Counted from the first letter of the stretch, positions 1 to 9,932 are shown. The stretch: DNA of 64,000 bases from Pontibacter diazotrophicus (GCF_003367245.1 NZ_QRGR01000021.1:62001-126000), one strand, 5' to 3'. Program-made: numbers and translations. Notes: generated by a model not told the origin, from the letters alone.

Positions 1-3000
1 TTACCATAAGGATCTTCGCTTTTGATACGAATAGTGAAAGAGTCCATGCCCGACAGGCCCTGGTTGGTTTTCAGGTGCAGCTGGTGATTGTTATCAAGTT
101 TAAAGAACTGGTTATGTGCATCTCCCTGTCCTGACACCAGGGTATAGGTAAACTCCTCGTCATCGGGGTCTTCGGTAGAGAAATAACCGATTGCCTCTCC
201 CGGGTTAATGTCCGGCTCGAATGTGTGGTTACTTAAGTTGATTGCAGTAGGAACTTGATTGGCTTCTACCTCCACTGTGATCCGGGCCATCAAGTTATTC
301 GTGTTCGACATCTTTTCCTTAAGTTGCAGTTGCCCGGTTAGCACATAGATAGCAGCTACTGTTTCATTATAGCTGCCTTCGTCCCACTTAACTTTGAGGT
401 CTTCTTTATCTCCGTTCGTAAAAGTCACTTCAACTTTGTCAGGCAGGGGCACTTTGTTAAACTTTGTTTTAAAAGGCACTCTGATACCTGGCAAATCACT
501 TACAGCGGCTATATTCTTGGTGAGTTTCTCCACCTGGCTTGTCACGCTTTCTCCTTTGTTCCCCTGTGCATCTATAAGGTGTAGGCGCACGGTTAACAGG
601 CCATCTGCCAGACCAGATAAGTCCAGGTCAGGAATAGTAAAGGAGGAGGAGGACACAATTGCTGTTCCGGTTACTTCGCCACCTCCGTTATCGCTGTTTA
701 TACGGTAGGTATAGTTTGCTCCTACCTCAGCACCTGTTACCTCTAAGGATACATGTGTCTGGTTGCTTACGTTTACCTCACTCACAGTAAACCGGATTAC
801 GTAACCTCCAGGGGCTGTGGCATCATACAGACGCTCCAGCCTGTTAGAGGCTGTGTTTCCGTTCGAGGCGGCGTCCTGCACCTTGTTTTCAGGCACAGCT
901 GTTACCACCATCCCATCCTGGGCAGGCCTGATGACCGCCGTATACTGCTGATCAGAAATCCGCGTCAGGTTCTCGGCTACTGCGTTTGTGAGTGCGATAT
1001 CAGACAGCTCAAAGCCACTTACAGCCTCACTAAAATGGAAAACAACCGTAAAAGCTTCGTTTGTCTTTTCTGGTGCAGTTGTGCTTATGCTTACAGCAGG
1101 CAAACCTGCATCGTATACCAGCGTGAGTTCATTTGATGCCTCGTTACCGTTTGCTGCTAAGTCCTGTACCGCATTGGCTGCCACACGTGCCGCCACCGCT
1201 CCACCCTCGCCGGGCGTGATCAACACAGTATACGTCAGATCATCTACTTTATTCAGCTGAGAGGCAACACCATTTGTTACGCTTAGGTTGTCTTTCCCAA
1301 AACCCCTCACCTCTTCGCTAAACCTGATCCTAATAGTAAAGGCAGCGTTTGTTGGATCCGGAGCATCTGAATGCAGCACGACCGCTGGCCGCTGCACATC
1401 ATATTTTCTGGTGAGAGTAGCAGATGTTTCATTTCCATTCTCCGCCCCGTCGAAGGCCTTGTCTGCTGGCACACGTACACTTACTTCTCCATCTGCTGAT
1501 GGGGTTATGCTCACTTTATAAAGAGAGGCGTTTACCTTTGTAAAATCACTGGCAGTGCCATTGTCCAGGGTGATGTCTTCCAATTGTAAGCCTGTTACAG
1601 CTTCGCTAAAGGTAAAGCTTACAATAAACGGGGCATTTACTGTGGCCGGGGCATCAGAAGCTAATACTACTTTTGGCTGAGTAACATCATACTCAACCTC
1701 CAACACATCAGATGCTTCGTTTGTATTACCTGCTATATCCATTACTTTACCAGCTGCAAGGCTCACTCGCACAGCACCATCATTGGTCGGTGTGACTGTA
1801 GCAGTATAGGTTGATTTGTCTGATGAGGCCAGGTTACTCAGGGTACCATTCGTCACACTAAAACCATCCGCTGAAATACCATACACCTCTTCGCTGAACA
1901 TGATGCTTATACTGAATGCTTCTTTTACAGTAGAATTACTGGTGGTTGAAAGACGCACAGTTGGGGCTGTAAGGTCTACCTGCACCACAAAGTCAGCGCT
2001 TACGGTTCCTGTGTTTCCGGCAGCATCGGTGGCAGCGGCAGTAAAGCGATAAGCACCTTGTGCAAGAGCCTCATTTGTATAGTTAAACTCCCAGCTACCT
2101 GTGCCGGTAACCTTCACTTTACCCACTATGATGCCTTTCTCGAAAAGGGTAAGGTCTGCATTGGCCTCCGCTTCACCAAATAGCTTTAGGGTGTTATCAG
2201 ACGTTATATAATCATGCGCAAAAGGCCCTCTATCCTCGGTTATTCCGGTGATGGACGGTGCGGCAGGCGCCTGTGTATCAATAGTCCAGCTGTAGGTTGC
2301 GGGCGTTGCATCTGTGTTTCCGGCGGCATCTATGGCACGTACAGCTAATATTTGCGGGCCATCTGCAAGCCCCTGTAATGTATAGTGGCTAGCGGCCTCT
2401 GTAAAAGCAGCACCGTTCAGGCTTACAAGGAACTTAACCCCGGCTTCATTGCTCTTAAAGTTAAAGGTGGCCTCTCCGCTGCCTGAAGTTGCTGCAGGGC
2501 CGGAAGCGATTTCAGTTTCAGGAGCCTGTGTATCTATGGTAAAGGAGGTGGTGGTGCTGTTCGGGCTGCTGTTACCTGCGGCATCCGTGGCTTTGGCAGT
2601 AACCCGGTGTCTGCCTTCTGCAAGCGCTGCTGTCGGAATAAGCGACCAGGCTCCGTTGGAGGCAGCAGTAACTGTTCCGATGGCAGTACCGTTTACAGTG
2701 ATGCTCACCTCGCTTCCAGCTTCGGCTGTACCGGAGATAACAGGTTTGGCAATATTTAAAAAAGCACCGGAAGCTGGACCTGCCACTACCGGGGCATCCG
2801 GTGCCTGCGTATCGATTGTCCAGGTAAAGGCAGCTGGCGTGGAATCAGTGTTTCCAGCCTCGTCTTTTGCCCTTACCTGCAAGGTATGGATCCCATCAGC
2901 AAGTTCAATGCTATACGGTGTAGAAGCAGCCGAAAACGCCGCACCATCTATACTAACCTCATACCCCGCCCCGCCCTCGTTACTTGAAAAACCAAAGGAG

Positions 3001-4256
3001 GCCACACTGTTGTTTGAAATTTCGAGTGGCTTGGCTGCAATGGATGTCTCAGGAGCCTGCGTGTCAGGAGCTGTTTCTGCCTGCATCTCCAACAGCTGCT
3101 GTAATACGCCAAACCACACCGGGGCCATTTTATCATAGCCTTCCTGCGCCGGGTGCAGGTAGTCTGCCATATCACCTCCATGGAACGTATACCTGTAATC
3201 GATACCGGCACCATCCTGCATGTCCACTAGTTCAAGCCTGTCGCCTGCGGCAATGCGCTCTTTCACATAGCCATCTAACATGCTGTTGTATTTCAGGGTG
3301 TTTTCTGTTTCTGTTGGGGTATTGCACTGTCTGTTCCCATCTGCATCGGTATAGCAGACGCGCCTGATTATCTTTGCCACAATAACGGTCACTTCTTTCC
3401 CTGCACGCGCTTCATACAAATCTACCTGGTCCAGTAAATTCTTCACATCGTTCATGGCGCTTTCACTGCCATCTACCCAGTTCGTGCCAATGTGCAGCAG
3501 GATAATATCCGGGCTATACTTGTCTAAATAAGGACCTCCGCCAGGCCCCCGCATAACACCAGTATTGTAAAAGTCAAACTCACCATCAGCCAAAAGCCGG
3601 ACGATATCTTCATCTCTGGCCCCGCCAAAACCAGCATGGTCTATGTCCAGCTCAAAGCCGTTATTTAATCGGAATGCTTCAGCGTGAGCACCGCCCATGC
3701 GCTGGCTACCGACAAAATCAACGGCATAGCCTTCTGACCTCCCATCTAATACCAGTTGCCTGTACAGTTCCTTTCTGTACCCTATCCTTTCCACCTCAGG
3801 CAGTGCGCCACCGTCACCCTCTGTGTTGGAGTCGCCCAGGGGCATTATTATATAGGTGTAGCCCTGCTCGTGCGTGGTGGCACTCACCACCTGGCTATAA
3901 GCTGATTCCTCACCGTCAGCGACGGCTTTCATTCTGTAGTATACTTTTTGGCTATAGTACAGGCCAGTGTTCCGGAAGCTGTGGTCTGAAGCAGAAAAGG
4001 ATTCCAGTTCTTTAAAACTTCCTGCCTCCCCTGTATTCGACTTCTCGAGAACATACCCCGTCGCATTCGCTACAGGCGACCAACTGATGGTAATGGCGCC
4101 AGCCAAAGACTGTTTGGCCTGTACCTGTGGAGCTGCCAAAGCATATGGATTGGATGCAAATATAGCCTTAGGAATAAGGGGAGCAGCTGCTGCATTTGTC
4201 ATCAAAGCAAGGAAGAAAACAAAAAACAACCTGCTCGTTCGGATCTTCGGGGACAT
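1..4256 (-). CDS. SGNH/GDSL hydrolase with fibronectin III-like and many Ig-like repeats (C-terminus cut by window edge)
   Basis: Reading from an ATG at 4256, the frame stays open to the window start, about 1418 residues, so the C-terminus is missing. A hydrophobic signal peptide (LFFVFFLALMTNAAA) is followed by a fibronectin III-like segment (residues ~40-125), then an SGNH hydrolase domain. Block I GDSNTEGDG puts the nucleophile Ser near residue 142, GTN lies near 255, and the Asp/His pair DYLHP near 364. After ~400 come about three Ig-like modules separated by 'DTQAP' joints, then four ~98-residue modules with the pattern FxFSExVxG...VxPxxDGxVxVxVxxxxxxDxAxNGN, then a cadherin-like part at the edge. 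I infer an exported surface esterase or deacetylase acting on a glycan. A C-terminal T9SS sorting domain would be expected outside the window but cannot be seen. It is divergent from the MBOAT/AlgX pair, which fits glycan acylation and deacylation. Confidence 0.85.
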   Translation of the reverse strand, partial: MSPKIRTSRLFFVFFLALMTNAAAAPLIPKAIFASNPYALAAPQVQAKQSLAGAITISWSPVANATGYVLEKSNTGEAGSFKELESFSASDHSFRNTGLYYSQKVYYRMKAVADGEESAYSQVVSATTHEQGYTYIIMPLGDSNTEGDGGALPEVERIGYRKELYRQLVLDGRSEGYAVDFVGSQRMGGAHAEAFRLNNGFELDIDHAGFGGARDEDIVRLLADGEFDFYNTGVMRGPGGGPYLDKYSPDIILLHIGTNWVDGSESAMNDVKNLLDQVDLYEARAGKEVTVIVAKIIRRVCYTDADGNRQCNTPTETENTLKYNSMLDGYVKERIAAGDRLELVDMQDGAGIDYRYTFHGGDMADYLHPAQEGYDKMAPVWFGVLQQLLEMQAETAPDTQAPETSIAAKPLEISNNSVASFGFSSNEGGAGYEVSIDGAAFSAASTPYSIELADGIHTLQVRAKDEAGNTDSTPAAFTWTIDTQAPDAPVVAGPASGAFLNIAKPVISGTAEAGSEVSITVNGTAIGTVTAASNGAWSLIPTAALAEGRHRVTAKATDAAGNSSPNSTTTSFTIDTQAPETEIASGPAATSGSGEATFNFKSNEAGVKFLVSLNGAAFTEAASHYTLQGLADGPQILAVRAIDAAGNTDATPATYSWTIDTQAPAAPSITGITEDRGPFAHDYITSDNTLKLFGEAEANADLTLFEKGIIVGKVKVTGTGSWEFNYTNEALAQGAYRFTAAATDAAGNTGTVSADFVVQVDLTAPTVRLSTTSNSTVKEAFSISIMFSEEVYGISADGFSVTNGTLSNLASSDKSTYTATVTPTNDGAVRVSLAAGKVMDIAGNTNEASDVLEVEYDVTQPKVVLASDAPATVNAPFIVSFTFSEAVTGLQLEDITLDNGTASDFTKVNASLYKVSITPSADGEVSVRVPADKAFDGAENGNETSATLTRKYDVQRPAVVLHSDAPDPTNAAFTIRIRFSEEVRGFGKDNLSVTNGVASQLNKVDDLTYTVLITPGEGGAVAARVAANAVQDLAANGNEASNELTLVYDAGLPAVSISTTAPEKTNEAFTVVFHFSEAVSGFELSDIALTNAVAENLTRISDQQYTAVIRPAQDGMVVTAVPENKVQDAASNGNTASNRLERLYDATAPGGYVIRFTVSEVNVSNQTHVSLEVTGAEVGANYTYRINSDNGGGEVTGTAIVSSSSFTIPDLDLSGLADGLLTVRLHLIDAQGNKGESVTSQVEKLTKNIAAVSDLPGIRVPFKTKFNKVPLPDKVEVTFTNGDKEDLKVKWDEGSYNETVAAIYVLTGQLQLKEKMSNTNNLMARITVEVEANQVPTAINLSNHTFEPDINPGEAIGYFSTEDPDDEEFTYTLVSGQGDAHNQFFKLDNNHQLHLKTNQGLSGMDSFTIRIKSEDPYG
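780..1990 (-). repeat. Four tandem ~98-residue Ig-like (Big_12-type) repeats
   Basis: Within the SGNH protein four consecutive modules of about 290-300 bp share a pattern: a start around 'DxxxPxVxLxSDAP', then 'FTFSEAVxGF', 'VxPxxDGxVxVxVxAxxxxDxAxNGNxAS', and a joint at 'YDV' or 'YDA'. Approximate boundaries are 1990-1690, 1690-1400, 1400-1110 and 1110-815. They are recognisably related but diverged at DNA level, so the array is probably old. Such repeats usually form a stalk that carries a catalytic domain away from the cell surface. Confidence 0.75.
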
Positions 4257-4622
4257 AGGGCAAAGTATATCTTATCTTTTAATATACCAATATATAACGA
4301 TTAACCTATATATAGGTTACAAAAACTTACATAATTTTCACAATTACTTAAACATAACAAACACATCAGAATAGTTTTTTATGCTCTGCCTCCAACATCT
4401 GCGTTATAACACCGTAAAAGACATGACCCTGAAACTGCTCTGAATGAGCCCTTATGAAGATTTTTCAAGTATTAAAAAAAATATATACTTAAACAGGCAA
4501 CTTTTTAGAGCAACTTCAATATATATACCCATATAAGCCACCTGAAGCACCATACAAAGTGTAGTAGCATATTCTACTCGAATGCTATTACATTACTAGT
4601 TACACCCTAAATAGCTCCCTTT
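4257..4622. promoter_or_regulatory. AT-rich divergent intergenic region with an 18-bp palindrome
   Basis: This 366-bp gap separates the SGNH hydrolase gene (minus) from the MBOAT gene (plus). It is very AT-rich, as expected for back-to-back promoters. A perfect palindrome TAACCTATA/TATAGGTTA lies at 4302-4319, about 45 bp from the minus-strand start, a suitable place for a dimeric regulator. No gene was found in it and I could not place a convincing TAnnTTTG element. Confidence 0.4.
4302..4319. promoter_or_regulatory. 18-bp perfect palindrome, possible operator
   Basis: The bases TAACCTATATATAGGTTA are identical on both strands. The site sits 46 bp upstream of the ATG of the SGNH hydrolase gene. 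It could be an operator or simply an AT-rich promoter palindrome; no regulator is known for it. Confidence 0.35.
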
Positions 4623-6098
4623 ATGCTTTTTAACTCTACTGAATTCTTTATATTCTTCCCGGTAGTAGTTACCCTGTACTTTCTAATGCCCTTTAACAGG
4701 CGCTGGATAGTACTGCTGCTGGCGAGCTATTACTTCTATATGTCGTGGAAGCCAGCCTATGCACTTATCCTGGTGGCTTCTACTCTTATAGATTATACCT
4801 GCGGCCTGATGATGGGGCGCTATGCCGATGAGGAAAAAGATAAACGGCGCCCATGGCTGTACCTGAGTCTGCTGGCCAACCTTGGCACTCTGCTGCTGTT
4901 CAAATACTACAACTTCTTTAACGAGAGTGCTCGTGATATTGCGCTCACCCTGAACGTGCCTTACGCAATGCCTGCCTTCGAGCTGCTGTTGCCCATGGGT
5001 ATTTCCTTCTATACTTTTCAGACCATGAGCTATAGTATAGATGTTTATAACGGCCGGGTTAAGCCGGAGAAGCACCTGGGAATATTTGCACTGTTCGTCT
5101 CATTTTTCCCACAGCTGGTGGCTGGCCCTATTGAGCGTGCCGGCAACTTACTGGGGCAACTGCATGTAAGGCATGAATTCAAGTACGAGCGTGTGGTAGC
5201 AGGCCTGCGCCGCATGGCCTGGGGCTTTTTTAAGAAACTGGTGATTGCCGACAACCTGGCGCTTATGGTGAATGCGGTGTATAACAACCCGGCAGATTAT
5301 GACGGCATCTCCCACATCATCGCCACCATTTTCTTTGCCTTCCAGATTTACTGCGATTTTTCAGGTTACTCTGATATTGCCATTGGCGCCGCACAGGTCA
5401 TGGGTTTTTACCTGATGGAAAACTTCCGCAGCCCTTACTTTGCCAAAACAATCCCGGAGTTCTGGGGCCGCTGGCACATCTCCCTCTCCACATGGTTCCG
5501 CGATTACCTGTATATACCACTGGGGGGTAACCGTGTTGTGAAATGGCGCTGGTACTATAACCTGTTCATCGTATTCCTGGTGAGTGGCCTGTGGCACGGC
5601 GCCAGCTGGACCTTCGTAATCTGGGGGGCGCTGCATGGCATATACCAGATATTCGGCATGGCGACCCGGCCACAACGAAACGCTCTCGCTCAAAAAGCAG
5701 GGCTTACGCAGCATCCGCAGCTCTACAAGTGGGTACAGGTGTTCACAGTATTCGCTCTTGTGTGCTTCTCCTGGATCTTCTTCAGAGCCAACAGTATCAG
5801 CGATGCCTTTTACGTTGTGGGGCAATGCTTTTCAGTGCTCACCAATCCGGGCCAGGTTTTTGCTCTGAACTGGAGTCACGATGTGTTTATGGAGCAGGGA
5901 GTTAAAATTTTCCTGACTTCTGTGATAGCCATCGCCATTATGGAAACCGTACATTTAATACAACGCAATGGCAGTGTCTCTCAGCTCATTATGCGGCGTC
6001 CGGCCTTTGTTCGCTGGGGAGTTTACTACTTAGCCATTATCGCGGTATTGCTGTTCGGGCAGTTTGGGAATCAGGAGTTCATTTATTTTCAATTTTGA
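4623..6098 (+). CDS. MBOAT family membrane O-acyltransferase (AlgI-like)
   Basis: A 491-residue polytopic membrane protein of the MBOAT family, of usual AlgI/PatA length. Family features are the WGRWHISLSTWFRDYLYIPLGG block (residues ~280-303) and SGLWHGASWTF, in which His325 is the expected catalytic histidine. MBOAT proteins of this type move an acyl (usually acetyl) group from a cytoplasmic donor across the inner membrane for transfer to an extracytoplasmic polysaccharide. The next gene, beginning seven bases after its stop codon, encodes an AlgX/AlgJ-like SGNH protein, the usual partner for final transfer. With the exopolysaccharide genes downstream, the likely substrate is the exopolysaccharide; the acyl group and sugar are inferred. 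The ATG at 4623 is the first in frame and has no obvious Shine-Dalgarno. Confidence 0.93.
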   Translation: MLFNSTEFFIFFPVVVTLYFLMPFNRRWIVLLLASYYFYMSWKPAYALILVASTLIDYTCGLMMGRYADEEKDKRRPWLYLSLLANLGTLLLFKYYNFFNESARDIALTLNVPYAMPAFELLLPMGISFYTFQTMSYSIDVYNGRVKPEKHLGIFALFVSFFPQLVAGPIERAGNLLGQLHVRHEFKYERVVAGLRRMAWGFFKKLVIADNLALMVNAVYNNPADYDGISHIIATIFFAFQIYCDFSGYSDIAIGAAQVMGFYLMENFRSPYFAKTIPEFWGRWHISLSTWFRDYLYIPLGGNRVVKWRWYYNLFIVFLVSGLWHGASWTFVIWGALHGIYQIFGMATRPQRNALAQKAGLTQHPQLYKWVQVFTVFALVCFSWIFFRANSISDAFYVVGQCFSVLTNPGQVFALNWSHDVFMEQGVKIFLTSVIAIAIMETVHLIQRNGSVSQLIMRRPAFVRWGVYYLAIIAVLLFGQFGNQEFIYFQF

Positions 6099-6104
6099 TT
6101 GATA

Positions 6105-7238
6105 ATGACGACAGTAAAAAAAGATAAAGAAGTAAAGCGGCTGTTGAAGAAGCTTACACTGTTGGCGCTCCCATTCATACTTTGGCCACTGATAGAAGTG
6201 TTCCTGCTGCCGATAAACTTTTTCACCTTCCGCATCTGGGAAACTATCTCAGTTAACAGCATGCAGGTTATGTCGGGGCCTTTTTACCCGAACATCCACA
6301 TGAAAATGATGGAGGAGGGAGAATTAGCCCCCCGCACTCCTTATGCCCGGAAACGCCTGGTAGAATGGTACACCGATGTCTACGGGTACCGCAACCGCGA
6401 TGTGAAGCATGATGTGTTGCTGATAGGGGACTCTAATATTACCGGCGCCAAGCTTACACAGGACGAAACACTGGCTGAAGTACTGGAAGAGCACCTGAAC
6501 CGGCCCGTGTATTCTTTTGCCCCTGCCACCGTTAATCGCTTTCTGGCAACAGATCGGTTTGAGCAAGATCCGCCACACCTGGTCATCGTATCCAGTATTG
6601 AGCGGCGCGTGCCCGACTTGCCTGCCATTGGTGCAAACGGCTTCAATTCAGAGTTGCGTGATAAGACAGGAAACTTCATAGGCTCCTCTTCCATTCTCAC
6701 TTCCCTGGCAGTTACCGCCGACCGTATTTCCAAGTTAGGGCTTTACCGCCGCACCCTGGCTGAAATGGAACGCAGCTTAGGCAGGAAAGAATACATCAGC
6801 TATAACAATGAGTTTTTTATAGAAGGTGAAATTGCCAACCGTGAGTTCAGCGAAGAAGAGGTTGACAGAGTTGCCGATGTGCTGGAAGGATACCAGCATG
6901 TGCTGCAGGAGCGTGGGATACAGTTCCTGTTCTTACCGATTCCGAACAAGGAGAACGTTTATTACCAGTTGTTGCCTTCACAGAAGCAAGCTACTTTCCT
7001 GCCGCGACTGTTTGCCAAACTACAAGAGCGTGGAGTGCCGTATGTAGATTTGCAGCCGAGCTTTAACAAATTATATCAGCAGGAGCAGGTACCACTCTAC
7101 CCTGCCGATGATGCCCATTGGAACGAGGTTGCCGTAAAAGTAGCTGCCAGGCTTTTAACCAAGCATGCTACGGTGGCACAGTTAAAGATAGAACCTGAAG
7201 ATAAAAACAAGCAGAGCTTGCTTGTGAATTTTAAATAA
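6105..7238 (+). CDS. AlgX/AlgJ-like SGNH acyltransferase partner of MBOAT
   Basis: A 377-residue protein with one N-terminal membrane segment (residues ~17-40) and an SGNH-type extracytoplasmic domain. The GDSN motif gives a nucleophile Ser near residue 110, and DDAHWN near residue 335 supplies the Asp-His pair, as in AlgX/AlgJ and DHHW-type proteins. I chose the ATG at 6105; a TTG at 6099 is in frame but less likely. It begins seven bases after the MBOAT stop, so the two are surely co-transcribed and work together in O-acylation of an exported glycan. The family assignment rests on motif and context; overall similarity to AlgX itself is low. Confidence 0.8.
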   Translation: MTTVKKDKEVKRLLKKLTLLALPFILWPLIEVFLLPINFFTFRIWETISVNSMQVMSGPFYPNIHMKMMEEGELAPRTPYARKRLVEWYTDVYGYRNRDVKHDVLLIGDSNITGAKLTQDETLAEVLEEHLNRPVYSFAPATVNRFLATDRFEQDPPHLVIVSSIERRVPDLPAIGANGFNSELRDKTGNFIGSSSILTSLAVTADRISKLGLYRRTLAEMERSLGRKEYISYNNEFFIEGEIANREFSEEEVDRVADVLEGYQHVLQERGIQFLFLPIPNKENVYYQLLPSQKQATFLPRLFAKLQERGVPYVDLQPSFNKLYQQEQVPLYPADDAHWNEVAVKVAARLLTKHATVAQLKIEPEDKNKQSLLVNFK

Positions 7239-7249
7239 AAAACCAACTA

Positions 7250-7268
7250 AAACAGCCTTGGGCTGTTT
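7250..7268 (+). terminator. Short hairpin after the AlgX-like gene
   Basis: AAACAGCC and GGCTGTTT form an 8-bp perfect stem with a three-base loop, 11 bases after the stop codon. The stem ends in TTT but no long U tract follows, so it may only weaken read-through into the GT61 gene. Confidence 0.45.
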
Positions 7269-7304
7269 ATCGAATACAATAGTTAAACCTATATACCTAT
7301 TTAG

Positions 7305-8534
7305 ATGAAGGCTTATTATGACAAGGGAACGAGAAGGTTAAAAAGGATCTTAGGGAAGATTGTGCCTTACAATACACATTACAGGCCCAGTAACATTTGC
7401 AGGATAAATCTGGAGGACTTTTCTGCAAGTAACCCTCGTGAACTTTGCATACACCCGATATATCCTGCCTTAACCACCAGCTTAGACATTTCTGAAGACC
7501 TGTATGAGGCATGCTCCGAATACTGGAAGCCAAAGAAGGAGGTCCAGACGGACTATATGGTAGTAGAAGTACCTAACGGCCGCATTTATACCGACAATAT
7601 AAGTAGTGTCGCAGTTGTTTCGCAGTACAACCACCTGGTTGAGAACGTATCGCTGAGCCTGATGAGCGGTAAAGTTTCAGTGCCAAACCTGAACAACATA
7701 TTCGAGCAGCGCTATTTTAACCCACCTGTTAAATTACAGGGCACCGTATTCTCGCTGCTGACAGGTGGCGCGGGCATCAACAACATCAGCCATTGGTTTG
7801 TAGATGTGTTGCCACGACTGCACCTGCTGCGCGAAAGCGGCCTCTACGACAAAGTAGATTGGTTTTACGTGCCCAGCACCCGCTATAGCTACCAGACCGA
7901 AACGCTGGAGCTGTTAGGCATACCTGCCGATAAGATCATCTCAGGCGAAACGCACCCGCACATTGCCGCAGACTGCGTTATTGCTTCTACTGCCCCGCGA
8001 GGCAACCATACCCTGGTACCGCAGTGGCTGTGCGATTTTATACAGAGTTCATTTATGCCCTATGCTGAAAAAGAAAGCGACATGCTTGTACCGGAATCGC
8101 CTTACCTCTACATTAGCCGATCCGATTCCAAAATGCGCAACGTGCTGAACGAAAAAGAGCTGCTTCAAGTATTGGAGCCTTATGGCTTTAGATGCGTGGT
8201 TGCAAGCCAGCTGAGCATAAAAGAGAAAATAAAGCTGTTCTCAAAAGCAAAAGTTATCATGGGCGCTACTGGCGCAGGCCTGATCAGCATGTTCTTTTGC
8301 AAGCCCGGCACAAAAATGGTTGAGCTTTTTAACGAGGGTTTTGTAATAGAGCCTTTCTATGACATCGCCTCTAAAATAGGCCTTGACTACGAGTACATCA
8401 TTTGCAAAGGAAGCAAACGTGTTCGCAATGCCAGCCAGGGCCAGCGTGAAAACCTGCAGGTGGAAATAGAGAAGGTGGTGGAGATACTGGAGATGATGAG
8501 GGCCAAGCAGGAAAAAAAGTATGAAGTAGCATAA
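7305..8534 (+). CDS. Glycosyltransferase family 61 protein (DUF563)
   Basis: A 409-residue soluble protein with marks of GT61 (DUF563): GGAGINNISHWFVDVLPRLH near residues 155-175, and a C-terminal GATGAGLISMFFCKPGTKMVELF segment (residues ~320-345). GT61 enzymes are retaining or inverting transferases of varied specificity, used in bacteria for capsule and EPS side chains. It follows the O-acylation pair by 66 bp on the same strand, so it probably belongs to the same glycan locus. Donor and acceptor cannot be told. It ends 13 bp from the stop of the convergent GT4 gene. Confidence 0.85.
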   Translation: MKAYYDKGTRRLKRILGKIVPYNTHYRPSNICRINLEDFSASNPRELCIHPIYPALTTSLDISEDLYEACSEYWKPKKEVQTDYMVVEVPNGRIYTDNISSVAVVSQYNHLVENVSLSLMSGKVSVPNLNNIFEQRYFNPPVKLQGTVFSLLTGGAGINNISHWFVDVLPRLHLLRESGLYDKVDWFYVPSTRYSYQTETLELLGIPADKIISGETHPHIAADCVIASTAPRGNHTLVPQWLCDFIQSSFMPYAEKESDMLVPESPYLYISRSDSKMRNVLNEKELLQVLEPYGFRCVVASQLSIKEKIKLFSKAKVIMGATGAGLISMFFCKPGTKMVELFNEGFVIEPFYDIASKIGLDYEYIICKGSKRVRNASQGQRENLQVEIEKVVEILEMMRAKQEKKYEVA

Positions 8535-8547
8535 GCTACTTCACATA

Positions 8548-9762
8548 TTACTCTACAGCCTGCCTTTGAACTACTGTTTCAGGGGCAGGCTTTTGTTTTA
8601 GCCCGATAGCCTGCCGGTATATGCCCTGTAACTTAAGGTAATTTACCTCGGGCGTATAGTTATGCACATAACTGTTTCGGGCATTTTTACCTAAGCTGGA
8701 GGCGTATTCAGGGTTTTGCTCCAGGGCCTTTACCTTGCGGATCAAATCCGCTGCATTGCCTGGCTGATAGTGCAGGCCGTTGTGCCCGTCCTGTACCAAA
8801 TGCTCGCCTCCCCCTATTTTTGCTGCTATTACGGGTGTACCTGTAGAAAAAGCCTCAATAATGGACATTCCGAACATCTCCGGCCACTCCGAGGGGAAGA
8901 TCAGTCCCCTGGCAACCTTCAGTTCCTCTATCACCCTGTCCTGCTTCTGATAGCCCCTGTAGTCCAGGTTAGGATACTTTGCGGCGTGTGCTTCCACTGT
9001 TTCTCGAAGCGGGCCATCACCGATAACTTTCAGCTTAAAGCCGTGCTGTGCCTGCGCCCGCAGTAAGGTGTCTACTCCTTTTTCCGGGGATAGCCTGCCC
9101 ACATACAGGAAGTAATCTTCTCTTTTTTCGGCACCTAAGCCCAGATCGGCCGTAAAGTTAGGCTTCACAACCAGCTGCTCGGGATGTGGCTTAAGAGAAG
9201 AATTCTGGAAAAGCGCTGCGGCACCCGGTGTAAGCGTGATAAACAGGTCAATTTTGTTTCGGAAGGTGCCTAACAACTTATGCACACCGGTTGTCAGCAC
9301 CACAGAGGCAGTCTGAAAACGGGAATCCCGGTAGGCTTTGTCTTTGATTGCGGCGTATGGAAAAAGCTTGTGCACATTCTCCAGGTGCACCTTGCCGTGG
9401 TAATGCAGGTAAGAGCTCGGGCAAATCAACCTGTAGTTGTGCAGCGTCATCACCACCGGCACTTTAAGCTTTTTACAAACATAGAAGACAGCCGGCGATA
9501 CCAGAGGAAAGAAATTGTGTACGTGCACAACATCCGGCTTAAACTGCTGTATCTTCTCCTCCACTGCACGTGCGCCCTTTGTATTATAGACTACTCCGAA
9601 GGCCGCCTGCAACTTTTCTGCTATACTGTTCACGTCGTTGTTCGTGAAGGTCAGCTTCTCTACTGTATGACCATGCGCCTCCAGCAAGGATGACTCCGCG
9701 AAGAAAACAGTGTCTTCGCCGCCGGTCTGTTTGTAGTGGTTATGAACGAGCAGTATACGCAT
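8548..9762 (-). CDS. Glycosyltransferase family 4 protein
   Basis: A 404-residue GT-B fold transferase. The N-terminal half begins MRILLVHNHYKQTGGEDT, typical of GT4, and the C-terminal half has the donor-binding pattern YVGRLSPEKGVDTLL followed by the EX7E-like PEMFGMSIIEAFSTGTPVIA. GT4 enzymes transfer a sugar from a nucleotide-sugar donor with retention, in the cytoplasm. Its placement among EPS genes suggests that it extends the lipid-linked repeat unit. No signal peptide or membrane span is seen. The last ~25 residues are hydrophilic and not part of the fold. Confidence 0.92.
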   Translation of the reverse strand: MRILLVHNHYKQTGGEDTVFFAESSLLEAHGHTVEKLTFTNNDVNSIAEKLQAAFGVVYNTKGARAVEEKIQQFKPDVVHVHNFFPLVSPAVFYVCKKLKVPVVMTLHNYRLICPSSYLHYHGKVHLENVHKLFPYAAIKDKAYRDSRFQTASVVLTTGVHKLLGTFRNKIDLFITLTPGAAALFQNSSLKPHPEQLVVKPNFTADLGLGAEKREDYFLYVGRLSPEKGVDTLLRAQAQHGFKLKVIGDGPLRETVEAHAAKYPNLDYRGYQKQDRVIEELKVARGLIFPSEWPEMFGMSIIEAFSTGTPVIAAKIGGGEHLVQDGHNGLHYQPGNAADLIRKVKALEQNPEYASSLGKNARNSYVHNYTPEVNYLKLQGIYRQAIGLKQKPAPETVVQRQAVE

Positions 9763-9932
9763 GGATTAAGTGTTTCAGAAATTAGATTCTTATTTAGAAG
9801 CAGGTTTTCAGATAGTACTCAGCAACTTATACAGCTCCAGAGCAGGAACTACTGTATGATTGTGTGCGGCTTCATTATGGTGAGAGGTTAACAGCGACAC
9901 AGGCCACGGATTATTAAAAGGAAAGCTGCCGG

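Noticed and set aside
2449..3138. 229-residue plus-strand frame rich in Ala, Ser and Val
   Set aside because: It is the opposite-strand shadow of the Ig-like repeat part of the SGNH hydrolase gene, whose frame is open over 4 kb.
4302..4319. Palindrome as an intrinsic terminator
   Set aside because: It is AT-rich with no GC stem and lies upstream of both genes, not after a stop codon.
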